The translations under genes and the position numbers were made by a program. Shown here piece after piece: positions 55,401-64,000 of a stretch of DNA of 64,000 nucleotides. Numbering within the stretch: position 1 is the stretch's first letter; each line of letters begins with the position of its first letter. The notes under the pieces are model-generated. The model saw only the letters and a list, made by a program, of their open reading frames with translations. It was not told the origin of the DNA and ran no database searches. The stretch comes from Lytechinus pictus (lineage: Eukaryota; Echinodermata; Echinoidea; Temnopleuroida; Toxopneustidae). The DNA lies in the NCBI RefSeq assembly GCF_037042905.1, contig NC_087251.1, forward strand, positions 41,226,373 through 41,290,372. Direction: 5' to 3'.

Positions 55401-57629
55401 TCAAGTTGGTTCTTTTTGACATATCAGTAAAAAATGAAATATTGTATAATTCAAACAATAAAAAACAAAAGAAAAAGTGAGTGAGGGACATCATCGGCTG
55501 TCTCATTTGCATGTCACTGAGTTGTGCATATCACTGTTTTGTGAAAATTAAGTGAAACCTTAAAATGTCATAACTTTCTTATTTTACATCCGATTTTGAT
55601 GACATTTTCAGCGTTATGCTTGTTTGATTTTTCTCTATTTAGTCAAATCAACATTTTTCTGGGGTGGACTTGACCTTTAAGTCATTTAATTAGAAATCAT
55701 ATGAAATCAACCTGTAAATAAGATAGCCATGCTCCGAAACTCAAGTGATGAGCAATCCATGTTGCTTTTGTCAGGAAACTTATTGATAAAAGAAAGACCT
55801 GAAAACATGATTTGACAGTGTAAAATTCCCATTCTAATTTTCTGCATCTAGTAATTTCAAAACTAATTTGTCCCTGCCCACAAGAGAGATATGAGAAATG
55901 AAATAACTCTTGACGGATGATGAAATCATCCCATTCTGACCAATGTAGGATACACTCTTTGTAGTCCCACCCTGACCCCTGTTGGATACACTCTTTGTAG
56001 TTCCACCCTGACCCCTGTAGGATACACTCTTTGTAGTCCCACCCTGACCCATGTAGGATACACTCTTGGTAGTTCCACCCTGACCCCTGTAGGATACAGT
56101 CTCTTGATATCAATGATCTTGTGTGCCTCTTTTTCTCTTCTGCATATCTTTACTTTCTTCCATGCAGATAGCTGCGTCTCTGACATGTCCGAATTCTCCC
56201 CGGATTCAGCCAATTGCTCTACAGTAAGTAATGATTCTTTATCAGCTGCACTATCGTACCCCCTAATGAAAATGAAGTAATGCAATGGGTTGGGGGTTTT
56301 TTGTGGGGGGGGGGTGTAACATGACTACATGTATGTGTCTCATTTCAGCATCATACTTCCTCAGCACTTTCTACTCATGACCATCATATATTGTAACACA
56401 AGTTACAATTTGCCAGGAACATTTTTATAGACAGTTCAGGGTCCTATTTCTTAATGTACCTGCCAAGGAATACTATTCCAGGCAATTAAATTGATTGGTT
56501 TTGATTTCTTTGATTTTTACAGCAAACGTCACTGAAGGATGAATCAAATGGAAGTGGGCTGAACGGTCATAGTTCCAGCGGGATGAACAGTGACCAGGAG
56601 AAGCAGGAAAAGATATCCCAGGCCACCTTTGATAAAGTCCTGATTGATGCTAACCAGCGGAGGCACATCCGAAATAAGGCCAGGAACACGGGCACCGACT
56701 CTGGTTCGGACTCAAGCTCCGGGAACATGTGCTTGGACATGACGATGACAAGTCACATGACTGATGTAGTTGGTACTTCACAAAAGTTGGACAGTACAAC
56801 CTCTGAATCCTCAGGCATTGGAGCCAACTACATGTCGTCAGTTCAGTGTGATTTCCAGTTGCCCCGATCTACAATCATGGCTGGCGGTGTCACTAACAGT
56901 AGCACTGGTGTGTCAACCATGTACAATAGCCAAGGAAATAAAGTCTCTGACGAGAGCAAACAAGAAAGTATGTCCAGTGGCAGCAGTGGAGCGCGTAAGA
57001 GACATGTCCCATGGTCAATAGCACGCTATTATTATCAAACAAAACGACCTCCACTTTCCCAAGATGTGTCAGTAGATGGTGATGAAGGTAACATAGAAAT
57101 GAATAATTTACCAAGCAGGCGTATTGGACAACCTGAGAGGAAGCGGAAGCGGTTTCATAGGACTTTCACAGCACTAAGACAATGTGGCCTTTTAGATCTC
57201 ACAATGCAAACTGCTTCTTTGATGGAGCAAAACTCAAAGCTCCAGAAGCAGCTTGGTGAGCTGCACCGTCAGGCGCACCTTATGTACCATACTGTGAGTC
57301 ATTTTTCTAAAATTCAACCAAATGTATTAGGTAGTCCAGAAACACAGAAAGTCATGGACGGACTAAAAGCAATGATGGACAGAAACCCTGTGGAGGACAT
57401 CGATATGTCTTTGTTTGAATCCTTGTCAGGTTCAAGAGACTCTCCTGCTGTGGAGAGTGGGACATTTACTATGAGTAATCAGATTCCATCCGTCTCTGTT
57501 GAATCCTCGGAGAGATCTGGTGCATTGAGGATACCTGGCCACCAAGGCCCAAGAAACAGTTCTGACAGTGCCATTCAATCATCAATCAATGCATCAACAT
57601 TCTCACCAAGTGAAAAATCGGGACAGTAG
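52172..57629 (+). CDS. CIPC: CLOCK-interacting pacemaker (CIPC) homologue, 4 coding exons
   Basis: In vertebrates CIPC binds CLOCK and represses CLOCK:BMAL1. Exons 52172-52478, 53615-53746, 56168-56223 and 56523-57629 join in phase with GT/AG borders to give 533 aa. The protein is Ser-rich and largely disordered. A DSCVSDMSEFSPDSA motif (from residue 147) matches vertebrate DSGFSDGSSE. A basic block ERKRKR (370-375) leads into RFHRTFTALRQCGLLDLTMQ and a coiled-coil segment (to about 421), matching the C-terminal CIPC block KRFHNTLxxLxKSGLLEIT. It is longer than human CIPC (399 aa). Its position near SPTLC2, as on human 14q24.3, supports orthology. The N-terminal half is poorly conserved, so its exon calls are weaker. 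Confidence 0.82.
53615..53746 (+). CDS. CIPC: CIPC coding exon 2 (symmetric, possible cassette)
   Basis: The acceptor is TTTAAAG and the donor TATG|GTAAAG. It encodes DDSPERACGGNIPTRMFSNT then RQRKRAYSDDFHYSKHAKL. The exon is 132 nt with the same phase at both ends, so skipping it keeps the frame. The support is splice phase and composition; I do not recognise this sequence in vertebrate CIPC. Confidence 0.65.
55071..55680. mobile_element. TTAA-bounded foldback element, family A copy 4, in CIPC intron 2
   Basis: The ends are TTAAAGGACAAGTCCACCCC and GGGGTGGACTTGACCTTTAA, with full-length near-palindromic halves. This is the best-preserved copy in the window. Confidence 0.92.
55945..56100 (+). 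repeat. 36-bp minisatellite in CIPC intron 2
   Basis: There are about 4.4 copies of GTAGGATACACTCTTTGTAG plus TyCCACCCTGACCCCT, starting at 55945, 55981, 56017, 56053 and 56089. A unit that is a multiple of three leaves all minus-strand frames open, which produces spurious 12-residue-repeat ORFs. Confidence 0.95.
56168..56223 (+). CDS. CIPC: CIPC coding exon 3 (DSxxSD motif)
   Basis: A 56-nt microexon lies between CATGCAG and ACA|GTAAGT. It encodes DSCVSDMSEFSPDSANCST, the counterpart of the conserved N-terminal motif of vertebrate CIPC. The phases fit both neighbours. A 36-bp minisatellite ends about 65 bp upstream. Confidence 0.75.
56523..57629 (+). CDS. CIPC: CIPC coding exon 4 (CLOCK-binding-type coiled coil)
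   Basis: The acceptor is TTTTTACAG. The 368 codons to TAG carry the basic stretch and RFHRTFTALRQCGLLDLTMQ plus a heptad-like segment with EQNSKLQKQLGELHRQAHLM, the diagnostic CIPC block. The rest is Ser/Gly/Asn-rich low-complexity sequence. Confidence 0.88.
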   Translation, partial: QTSLKDESNGSGLNGHSSSGMNSDQEKQEKISQATFDKVLIDANQRRHIRNKARNTGTDSGSDSSSGNMCLDMTMTSHMTDVVGTSQKLDSTTSESSGIGANYMSSVQCDFQLPRSTIMAGGVTNSSTGVSTMYNSQGNKVSDESKQESMSSGSSGARKRHVPWSIARYYYQTKRPPLSQDVSVDGDEGNIEMNNLPSRRIGQPERKRKRFHRTFTALRQCGLLDLTMQTASLMEQNSKLQKQLGELHRQAHLMYHTVSHFSKIQPNVLGSPETQKVMDGLKAMMDRNPVEDIDMSLFESLSGSRDSPAVESGTFTMSNQIPSVSVESSERSGALRIPGHQGPRNSSDSAIQSSINASTFSPSEKSGQ

Positions 57630-58440
57630 ATTATTATGTAATGGTGGCTGTTTCTGTGAACTCATTGTGTTGTTGTATTAGCTGTTGGTAGATATTTTCA
57701 TCCTATGAGGTGATTTGAAAGTTTTCTGCTTCCTATACTTTGTAAGGATTACCCCTGCATAAAAGAAGAAATGTTAGAAGGTCACACCCTAAACTATCTT
57801 CTTGATGTATGCAATATTACATTTTTACGTTGCAAGTAAGATGTTGAAAAAACAGTTTCTTGGTATCCAAAGGCAAACTACAGAAATGGGTGGTTTGATC
57901 CCATTAAAAACGGTCCCCGTACACGCTGCAGGATGTCTTACTTAAAATCTAACCTCTTTTTTCATAAGCTCATTGGCTTAAGTAACTGAAATAAAAATGT
58001 GTACATTTCCATAGAAGTCTCTCAGAATATGGAAAGAATAAATGTTTGTACAGTTACAATGCAAATTATGTATTTGTTTCGATTGAAAAAAAAACCTAGG
58101 TAATGGTCTTGAGGCTGGATTTAGAGGTATTTTTCTCTTGTTTTATACCTCGGTCACATTTGCTCTACGGCGGCCGTACGGCGAGTGGAAAACAGCCGTT
58201 TTAACATCTTCTACCATAGCTAATTATAGGTAGTATGAATAATAATGAATACAATGGCTGTTTTCGACTCGCCGTACGGCCGCCGTAGAGCAAATGTGAC
58301 AGAGGTATTACGTATACAAGACAATTAATATTTAACATAACTGAAAAAAAACCCGAAGTTGTAGTGTTCATCTTTTACAATAAAGTTTTGTTATAGGTAC
58401 TTATGTTACTCTTTTGAAATATATATGATTAATAATGAGT
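57630..58440 (+). terminator. CIPC 3' UTR with poly-A signals
   Basis: AATAAA occurs at 57990-57995, 58037-58042 and 58379-58384 after the stop. Use of the third would place the palindromic MITE 58146-58307 inside the mRNA. Which site is used is unknown. Confidence 0.55.
58146..58307. mobile_element. 162-bp palindromic MITE in CIPC 3' region
   Basis: The left arm TACCTCGGTCACATTTGCTC then TACGGCGGCCGTACGGCGAG is mirrored almost perfectly on the right (CTCGCCGTACGGCCGCCGTA then GAGCAAATGTGACAGAGGTA). The arms are 40 bp or more, extending via ACAGCCGTTTT against AATGGCTGTTTT. TA flanks are possible. Confidence 0.92.
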
Positions 58441-58919
58441 TCTGCCAGACTAAAAAAAAAAATCGAAATGGATCTAATGGCACATATCTGTGTGACGTTC
58501 ATATCTAAACAAGGACATCCGTTTCTTCAAGATAAGTATAGAACGATAAAACGAAGCCGTGTTGTACACGTGTCTAGCAGGCCTACACAATCCTGTAAGG
58601 AAATATTGACTCTTTGCAATGTCCAATAATACTAGTAAATTGAGAGAAATATTAAAAGCAAATTCCAGTTTAGGTTGGCAGTTAGTCATGGACTATTTGA
58701 GTGTGATACTTATCTTGCTGTTTACCGTATTTAATCCGTGAGGATTTACCTTACCAAATTTAATGCTCGTGTACCAGAGTTTGAGTTTCTTTATCGTAGT
58801 AGAATCCATGGCAGTATGTCAAGATCCAATTCTTTCTCAACTCCCCAAGTATTACTCAAAGTACTGCGATAATAGATAATGCAAGTTAATTCCTGTTTTA
58901 ATGCTTCAGAATATTCCAG

Positions 58920-59189
58920 ACTACGGGGAAACTTTCTCCACCCACCAATTCCTTTGAAAATGCAAGTCAAATCACAATGGAGAGCTGGGAGGCTTTTGTC
59001 GAAAGTTGGTGGACCGGGACAGCATCGGAACCGTTGACTCCGGACAACGACATATTTGCGATTGTTCGTCCGGTGCAAATCTTTGGATGATCTGCTGTCC
59101 CAGTCCACCAACTTTAAACAAAAGCCTCTCAGCTCTCCATTGTGATTTTAATTGCATCTTCAAAAGAATCGATGCGTTTCCCCGTAGTA
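58920..59189. mobile_element. 270-bp foldback element
   Basis: The left arm includes ACTACGGGGAAAC, AATCACAATGGAGAGCTGGG, AGGCTTTTGT and AGTTGGTGGACCGGGACAGC. The right arm gives the complements GCTGTCCCAGTCCACCAACT, CTCTCAGCTCTCCATTGTGA and GTTTCCCCGTAGT. The loop is about 70 bp. The ORFs on both strands here are mirror shadows of the arms. Confidence 0.88.
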
Positions 59190-61298
59190 AATACGAAAAC
59201 TACCTAATGTTTTGGAATAACGAACCTTTGGATTTCGGAATAATGAATCTTCACACAAAGTAACGAGCATATATCCGACATTCAAAGGTATAGTGAACGT
59301 TTCTTCTTTTTTTTCGCTGCAATGTATATATTCACTTTCTTGAAGGTTGGTTAGAAAGGTCATTTATTACATTTTGCATTTTCTAAAAGAAAAACACCAA
59401 GCGTAAGTAGTGGTATTCATAAGGTGATATTGGATGAAGAGTATTGAATTTTATCATAATAAGGTAGTAGGAATACAAGCAAGCTGATTCCATTCTTATC
59501 CAACGAGATGCCTACATTATTCCTTTGAAGTCAATTAAGAGGTAGGAAGAGATTTGTCAACCTGTTTTTGCGCGATGGCTGGACATTCAATTATCTATGT
59601 TTATAGCTATCACTACCAAATAAAATCTTTTTGTAACAAGGTCCTTAATCTGTAAGACTCATGATTACAACCTTGCCAAATAGGTAGAAAGTCTGAAGCA
59701 TTTTAGCGGTTCCAGATGATCTGTATTTTGATTGTCTTTACATCCATGTATTTTCTTAACAGCAAGCATACAATGTTGTACATAGATTGAATTAAAAACT
59801 TTAACTTTCGATAACTTACTCTTGTCATATATCGTGTGCTTTGTGTATTGCCAATTTATAGATTTATAAGTAAGTTTTTCCCCTTCGAACCCGTTTTCAA
59901 CAGCAGCTTTTCTGTGGTAGGCCCTGTACCTTTTGATTTGGTATAGGCAACTGATCTGTAGTGCGTTTCAATAAAAAGTGTACACTTTAAAAAAAGTTCC
60001 GGGAATTTAAAAATATACATAATCGGGATAAGTTTTTCACATATTTTCTTGAGTTTGGGTCTCATCTATCAAATGAAAGTTATAATTTTGACAGAATGTT
60101 ACACTTGAGTGAGCACTGTCCATTTTTTGTAAAGCTCGCAGAAATCGGTTTGCGCAGAAATGCTCATTTTCACCCTGTGTCAAGGGAGAAAGGCGAAAAC
60201 AATCTTGTGCGGTACATTTCTCATACATTTTTTTTTCATTTTTATCAAATTGAAATAAACACATACATACAATCATTTTGTAATGACTCTGCCACCCAAA
60301 TTGACATTTTAACCCAAAGTAAGCACAACTTTTCATTTCATTTATTTTTCACAAATCAATCAAAATACAAAACATCTAACTCATTCCAAAATAGTATGCA
60401 TAATTACAATATAAATGCAGATTCAAAGTGGATGGACCTAAAGTAAAGCAAAACCTTAATCTTTTTGTGCGACTGAGCGCATTGAAATGGCAGTCAGGGT
60501 TGTTGCATCCCTGCAGACATCACTGAATTTAAACAAATGTTTATCTGTGACATCACCAGCATTCTTTCACTAAGTTTTTCTCATTTCAAGTGGGACCATG
60601 TGGGTTTGAAATTCATATTTCATTTAATACATGTTTCTTCACACTTTTCCCAAGCTTGATGATTAGCAAAACAAAAATCAAGCCTAGGCCATTTCATGTG
60701 TAAAGCAGACTTCATCGTACGTGTGGAGAGGAGGGGGCACAATGGCGCTCTATAAAGTGTTCAGGGCAAGGAAACAAGTAAAAATATTAAATACATCTTC
60801 AAATCAATTTTCTTGCTAAATTCCATTAGTTCTTGATGATTAACGTCTACTTTTATTCTTTTTTCAATTCATTTCATTTATTAACCATATAAAATATTAA
60901 AATACAATGTAAAATAACATAATATATAAATGTAGCAACACATACAACAAATAAATATAATTTATACATTAATGTAAAAGAAAAATCAATATATGGTAAG
61001 AGGCAACCAAAAAGATTAAAATCTTGTAGGCAGGTGCCCCTTTACAAGTATTCAAATAATCAAAACATAATCATTATACACTGTTGGTCATAAAGGTGGA
61101 ATAAAATATTTTTGAATAAAACTCGACAGTTTTGTTGGTATTTGAAAGGCTACGCGAAGACAAAATGGTAATTGAGTGATGACATGTTTCCCATTACACA
61201 TGCAGGTCACATTATAACATGATAAATTTGGATTACGTAATAAATTATTTTGTTGTAGACTATAAAAGCCTATGTATATGATATTCTGTCCCTTTCCC
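59190..61298. other. Intergenic, no gene seen
   Basis: AT-rich DNA. ORFs of up to 116 codons at about 60040-60450 have no family features. No repeat structure was recognised besides homopolymers. Confidence 0.5.
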
Positions 61299-62618
61299 CA
61301 GTGGCGTAGCTACGGGTGGGCCTGGGGGGCACGTGCCCCCCTGAAAAAAACTGGCAGAGCAAAAAAAAAAAGAAAAAAGGGAGAAAGAAGAAAAGAAAAA
61401 AAGAATAAAAGAAGAAAGACAGAAGAAAAAAATAAGAGGAAGACGAGTGAATGAAATAATGTGAGGGGAAGACTTGCAAAAAAAAAATCTTTCATGTTAC
61501 CATATAAAATTTTTGCTTGCGCTTTGCGCCAGAATTGCCTGTTCGATGAAATTCATATTTTGCTCAATAGGCTGATATAGAGCAAGTTTTGAAGTCAATT
61601 ATACAAAACATATTTTAGCTCGGACATCGAGCTTTCATTATTTTTTTTTCATTTAAAAATTTAAGTGCTCTGTAAAATGTCCGTTTTATGGTCTACATAT
61701 CAGCATTTTAAGCTCACGCTGCGTGGTCACATTGTTTGATTTTCCAAGTTCATATTGTCTACGTGTTTTCCATAATGTTCCATTAAACAAATGTATTCAG
61801 AATGCCCAGATTCTAGGTCTAAATCTAAAACATGCGCGATAGCCGGCATGTTCTTTATTTAAAATGTACTTAAATTATCCAGTTTCACATCAGAATATCT
61901 ATAATTGTCTGCTCACGCTTCACGATCGCATTATTAATGATACCCAATTAACTATATCCTATTTATGATTTACAAAATATGAATAGAGTGTCCGCTTTTA
62001 GGTCTAAAATATCAATTTTCTTCCTCTCGCGCTTCGCGCTCGCATTAATTGTTTAGTTACATACCTATCCCATTTATTAATACAAAAAGTGCTTAGAATG
62101 ACAATTTTTAGGTCGGAATGTCAAAAAAAATTGCTCGCGCTTCGCGCTCGCATTATTGAAATATATACCGTCTTCGTGGATAACTGTAAGCAGTCCTTAA
62201 CAGGTCCCTTTTCGATAATGCTAGAACAGTTAATAAAAATGTTTGCTCGCGCTTGGCGTTCGCAGTAACCATCTAGTTACATACGAATCTTGTTCAGGAT
62301 CACACATACCATTGCCCAGAATATTAAATTTTCAGGACAAAATACATGAAAGTAAAAAAAATCGCTCGCGCTTCGCGCTCGCACTTTTTATAAGGCTTAT
62401 GAGATTATTTCATGTTTATGTTGTTTTATAAGAATTAAAACTAAGAAGTGACTGATCGGGGAATATATAGGTGAAGATAATTTCGGGCACCGTCCCCTAT
62501 TGGCGAAAGTCGGATCCGCCCTTGTGACACATACACACACACCAGAAAAAATGGTGCCCCCTGAAAAAGCAAGGACCCCCCAGTGCCCCCCAGGAAAAAA
62601 ATCCTAGCTACGCCACTG
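61299..62618 (+). mobile_element. Non-autonomous hAT-like element with 8-bp TSD
   Basis: The ends are CAGTGGCGTAGCTACGGGTG and, reversed, CAGTGGCGTAGCTAG. The duplicated 8-mer CCTTTCCC lies at 61291-61298 and 62619-62626. The inside has a GGGCACGTGCCCCCC palindrome, a purine tract, then about eight GCTCGCGCTTCGCGCTCGCA-type units (for example near 62030, 62133 and 62364). Near 62490-62525 it also contains the GGCGAAAGTCGGATCCGCCC end of the other family, so it is nested or chimeric. Confidence 0.85.
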
Positions 62619-62626
62619 CCTTTCCC

Positions 62627-63310
62627 TGATTTAGCACTGTGTATAAGAAGGTTGCATTTTTTCGAGTTCCTTGTACCGTTTGAAATAAAAATCGGTAGAG
62701 ACGTTCCCTGGACTATGCCTGGTCCAACAGCAACACGCGAGAGAGTGTATAACACAGCGACAGGAGGGCTACAAGCAGACTGATATCGCAAAATTTAAGA
62801 AAATAAGAGGAGAATTGGCAAATAAAAATATTAAACTGTTTTTAACAGGTCCCCATTCGGATCAGTATTCAGCTCGCGCTTATATAGCGCCCGCATTAAT
62901 TGTTCATTACACAATTTTTTTTTTATTCAAAACGTAGGCCTACCAAAAATGTCAAAGTTTCAGATCGAAATATTGAAAATGTTCAGCTCGCGCTTCGCGC
63001 TCTCATCTTAATTTAGCAAATGCCCATCTTTTTAATGATTTTTTTTATAGAAGTTTTCAGGTCATAATGCAAAATAATGAGCTCAAGTTTCGCATTATCA
63101 CGACTATAGAATCAGTTGTACAATCCCGTTCATGGTTTAAAAATATGCTGAGTTTCAAGTTGTGAGGTGAGAAAACCAACAATTTTCAGCTCGCTGCGCC
63201 CTTGCATTAAGATTATAAAGATATTTATTCTCTTCATGAATTTCTAAAAACAGTCCTATTTCCCCTTTTCATTAGTATACCGAAAAGCTCGCGCTTTGCG
63301 TTCACAAGGA
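62627..63310 (+). repeat. GCTCGCG unit array fragment
   Basis: Forward units continue beyond the hAT-like element (CAGCTCGCGCTTATATAGCG at 62870, CAGCTCGCGCTTCGCGCTCT at 62984, AGCTCGCGCTTTGCG at 63287), probably a remnant of a second element without visible ends. Confidence 0.6.
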
Positions 63311-63665
63311 AGGGAAAGTGTAAACATGACATCATCAGCTAACCAATACATATTCCGTATGACGTCATGCACTTTTTCACAAAATATAGCTTAATATTTA
63401 ATTAAATTCAATTTATTTTATTTTTATTTTCAGATAATAAACATAAGAACAAACATATACATAATATACAAAACAGAATCAACGTCATAATAAACAAAGA
63501 GAGGGAGAAATATTAAATTTAATTAACATTTTTATTTATTATTAGGGTCCTTATAAATTATATTATATTATTCAGCCCAGAAAGCAACTTGAATGTATCC
63601 CCCTGCAATGATATGTTACTTGTTATTCTTTGCATGTATATTGCTATTATAGCAATATATACATA

Positions 63666-63730
63666 TTTGTTTTATTTCCGTCATAAAAATTTATATTAAT
63701 ATATAATTTTTATGACGGAAATAAAACAAA
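63666..63730. repeat. 65-bp near-perfect palindrome
   Basis: TTTGTTTTATTTCCGTCATA and the following AAAATTTATAT are mirrored by ATATAATTTTTATGACGGAA and ATAAAACAAA, with one base indel and a 4-base centre. It could fold as a 30-bp hairpin. It is probably a tiny MITE. Confidence 0.88.
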
Positions 63731-64000
63731 CGAACAAACAAACAAAATTGAATTGAGTGTTTAGACCCCCCCCCCGTCTCATCGGTATAGGGGCAACCGA
63801 CCCTCGATGAGTTTTCATGTAGTGGAAAAAAGGAAGGAAAAGAGGAAGAAAGGCGACAAAGGAAAGCTTGTAAAACGAGAGGCATATCTTGGAAAACAAG
63901 ATCCCCTATCAGAATAATTTCCACCCCTTTCTGTCTGCCTACTTACAGTGCTAAATGCATTTAATGATTTTAATCATATTAATTTTGCTAAAGTACACAT
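63731..64000. other. Intergenic end of window, no gene seen
   Basis: A C run at about 63766-63774 and a GA-rich stretch (63825-63860). Nothing coding. Confidence 0.5.

Noticed and set aside
55697..56285. Minus-strand ORFs with 12-residue repeats
   Set aside because: They come from the 36-bp minisatellite, whose unit is a multiple of three; partly antisense to a real CIPC exon.
58791..59263. Mirrored ORFs on both strands
   Set aside because: They read the two arms of a foldback element, hence similar peptides on opposite strands.

Overview
This window is nuclear DNA from an animal, most likely a sea urchin or other echinoderm. The evidence is intron-split genes with GT/AG junctions, AT-rich intergenic DNA, dense non-autonomous transposons, tRNA-derived SINEs, and dispersed repeats of the GCTCGCGCTTCGCGCTCGC type and of the foldback AAAGGACAAGTCCACC type, which I associate with echinoid genomes. 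The species call rests on recognising these repeat styles and was not checked against a database. Nothing looks bacterial or like a CRISPR array.

Two protein-coding genes, both on the + strand, can be read exon by exon. The first (5133-27897) is a complete 12-exon gene for the catalytic serine palmitoyltransferase subunit SPTLC2 (548 aa predicted). All splice phases join and the PLP-lysine motif is intact. The second (52172-57629) is a 4-coding-exon gene (533 aa predicted) that I read as the CLOCK-interacting pacemaker protein CIPC. It carries an acidic/serine DSxxSD-type motif and a C-terminal KRFHxTxxxLxxxGLL-type coiled-coil block. CIPC was originally described as lacking invertebrate homologues. 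In human both genes lie in 14q24.3, so the pairing looks like old microsynteny and supports the identification. Three CACGTG E-boxes lie about 6.5 kb upstream of the CIPC start codon.

Intron 1 of SPTLC2 (11.7 kb) is two-thirds filled by one very young LTR retrotransposon (5706-13666). It has two 546-bp LTRs in which I see no difference, a 4-bp target duplication, a 3.9-kb leader without a long ORF, and a single gag-like gene with a CCHC knuckle. It has no protease, reverse transcriptase or integrase, so it looks like a gag-only, trans-mobilised element. It lies in the same orientation as SPTLC2, and each LTR carries a perfect CAG|GTAAGT splice donor, so chimeric SPTLC2 transcripts are possible.

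The remaining sequence is mostly mobile-element debris. There are two hAT-like elements with exact 8-bp duplications, arrays of GCTCGCG units in both orientations, and two families of about 600-bp foldback elements bounded by TTAA (four copies of one; two full and one truncated of the other). There are also several short MITEs with long terminal inverted repeats, three tRNA-like SINE sequences inside SPTLC2 introns, and several minisatellites. From 27.9 to 45 kb and from 58.4 to 64 kb I see no gene.
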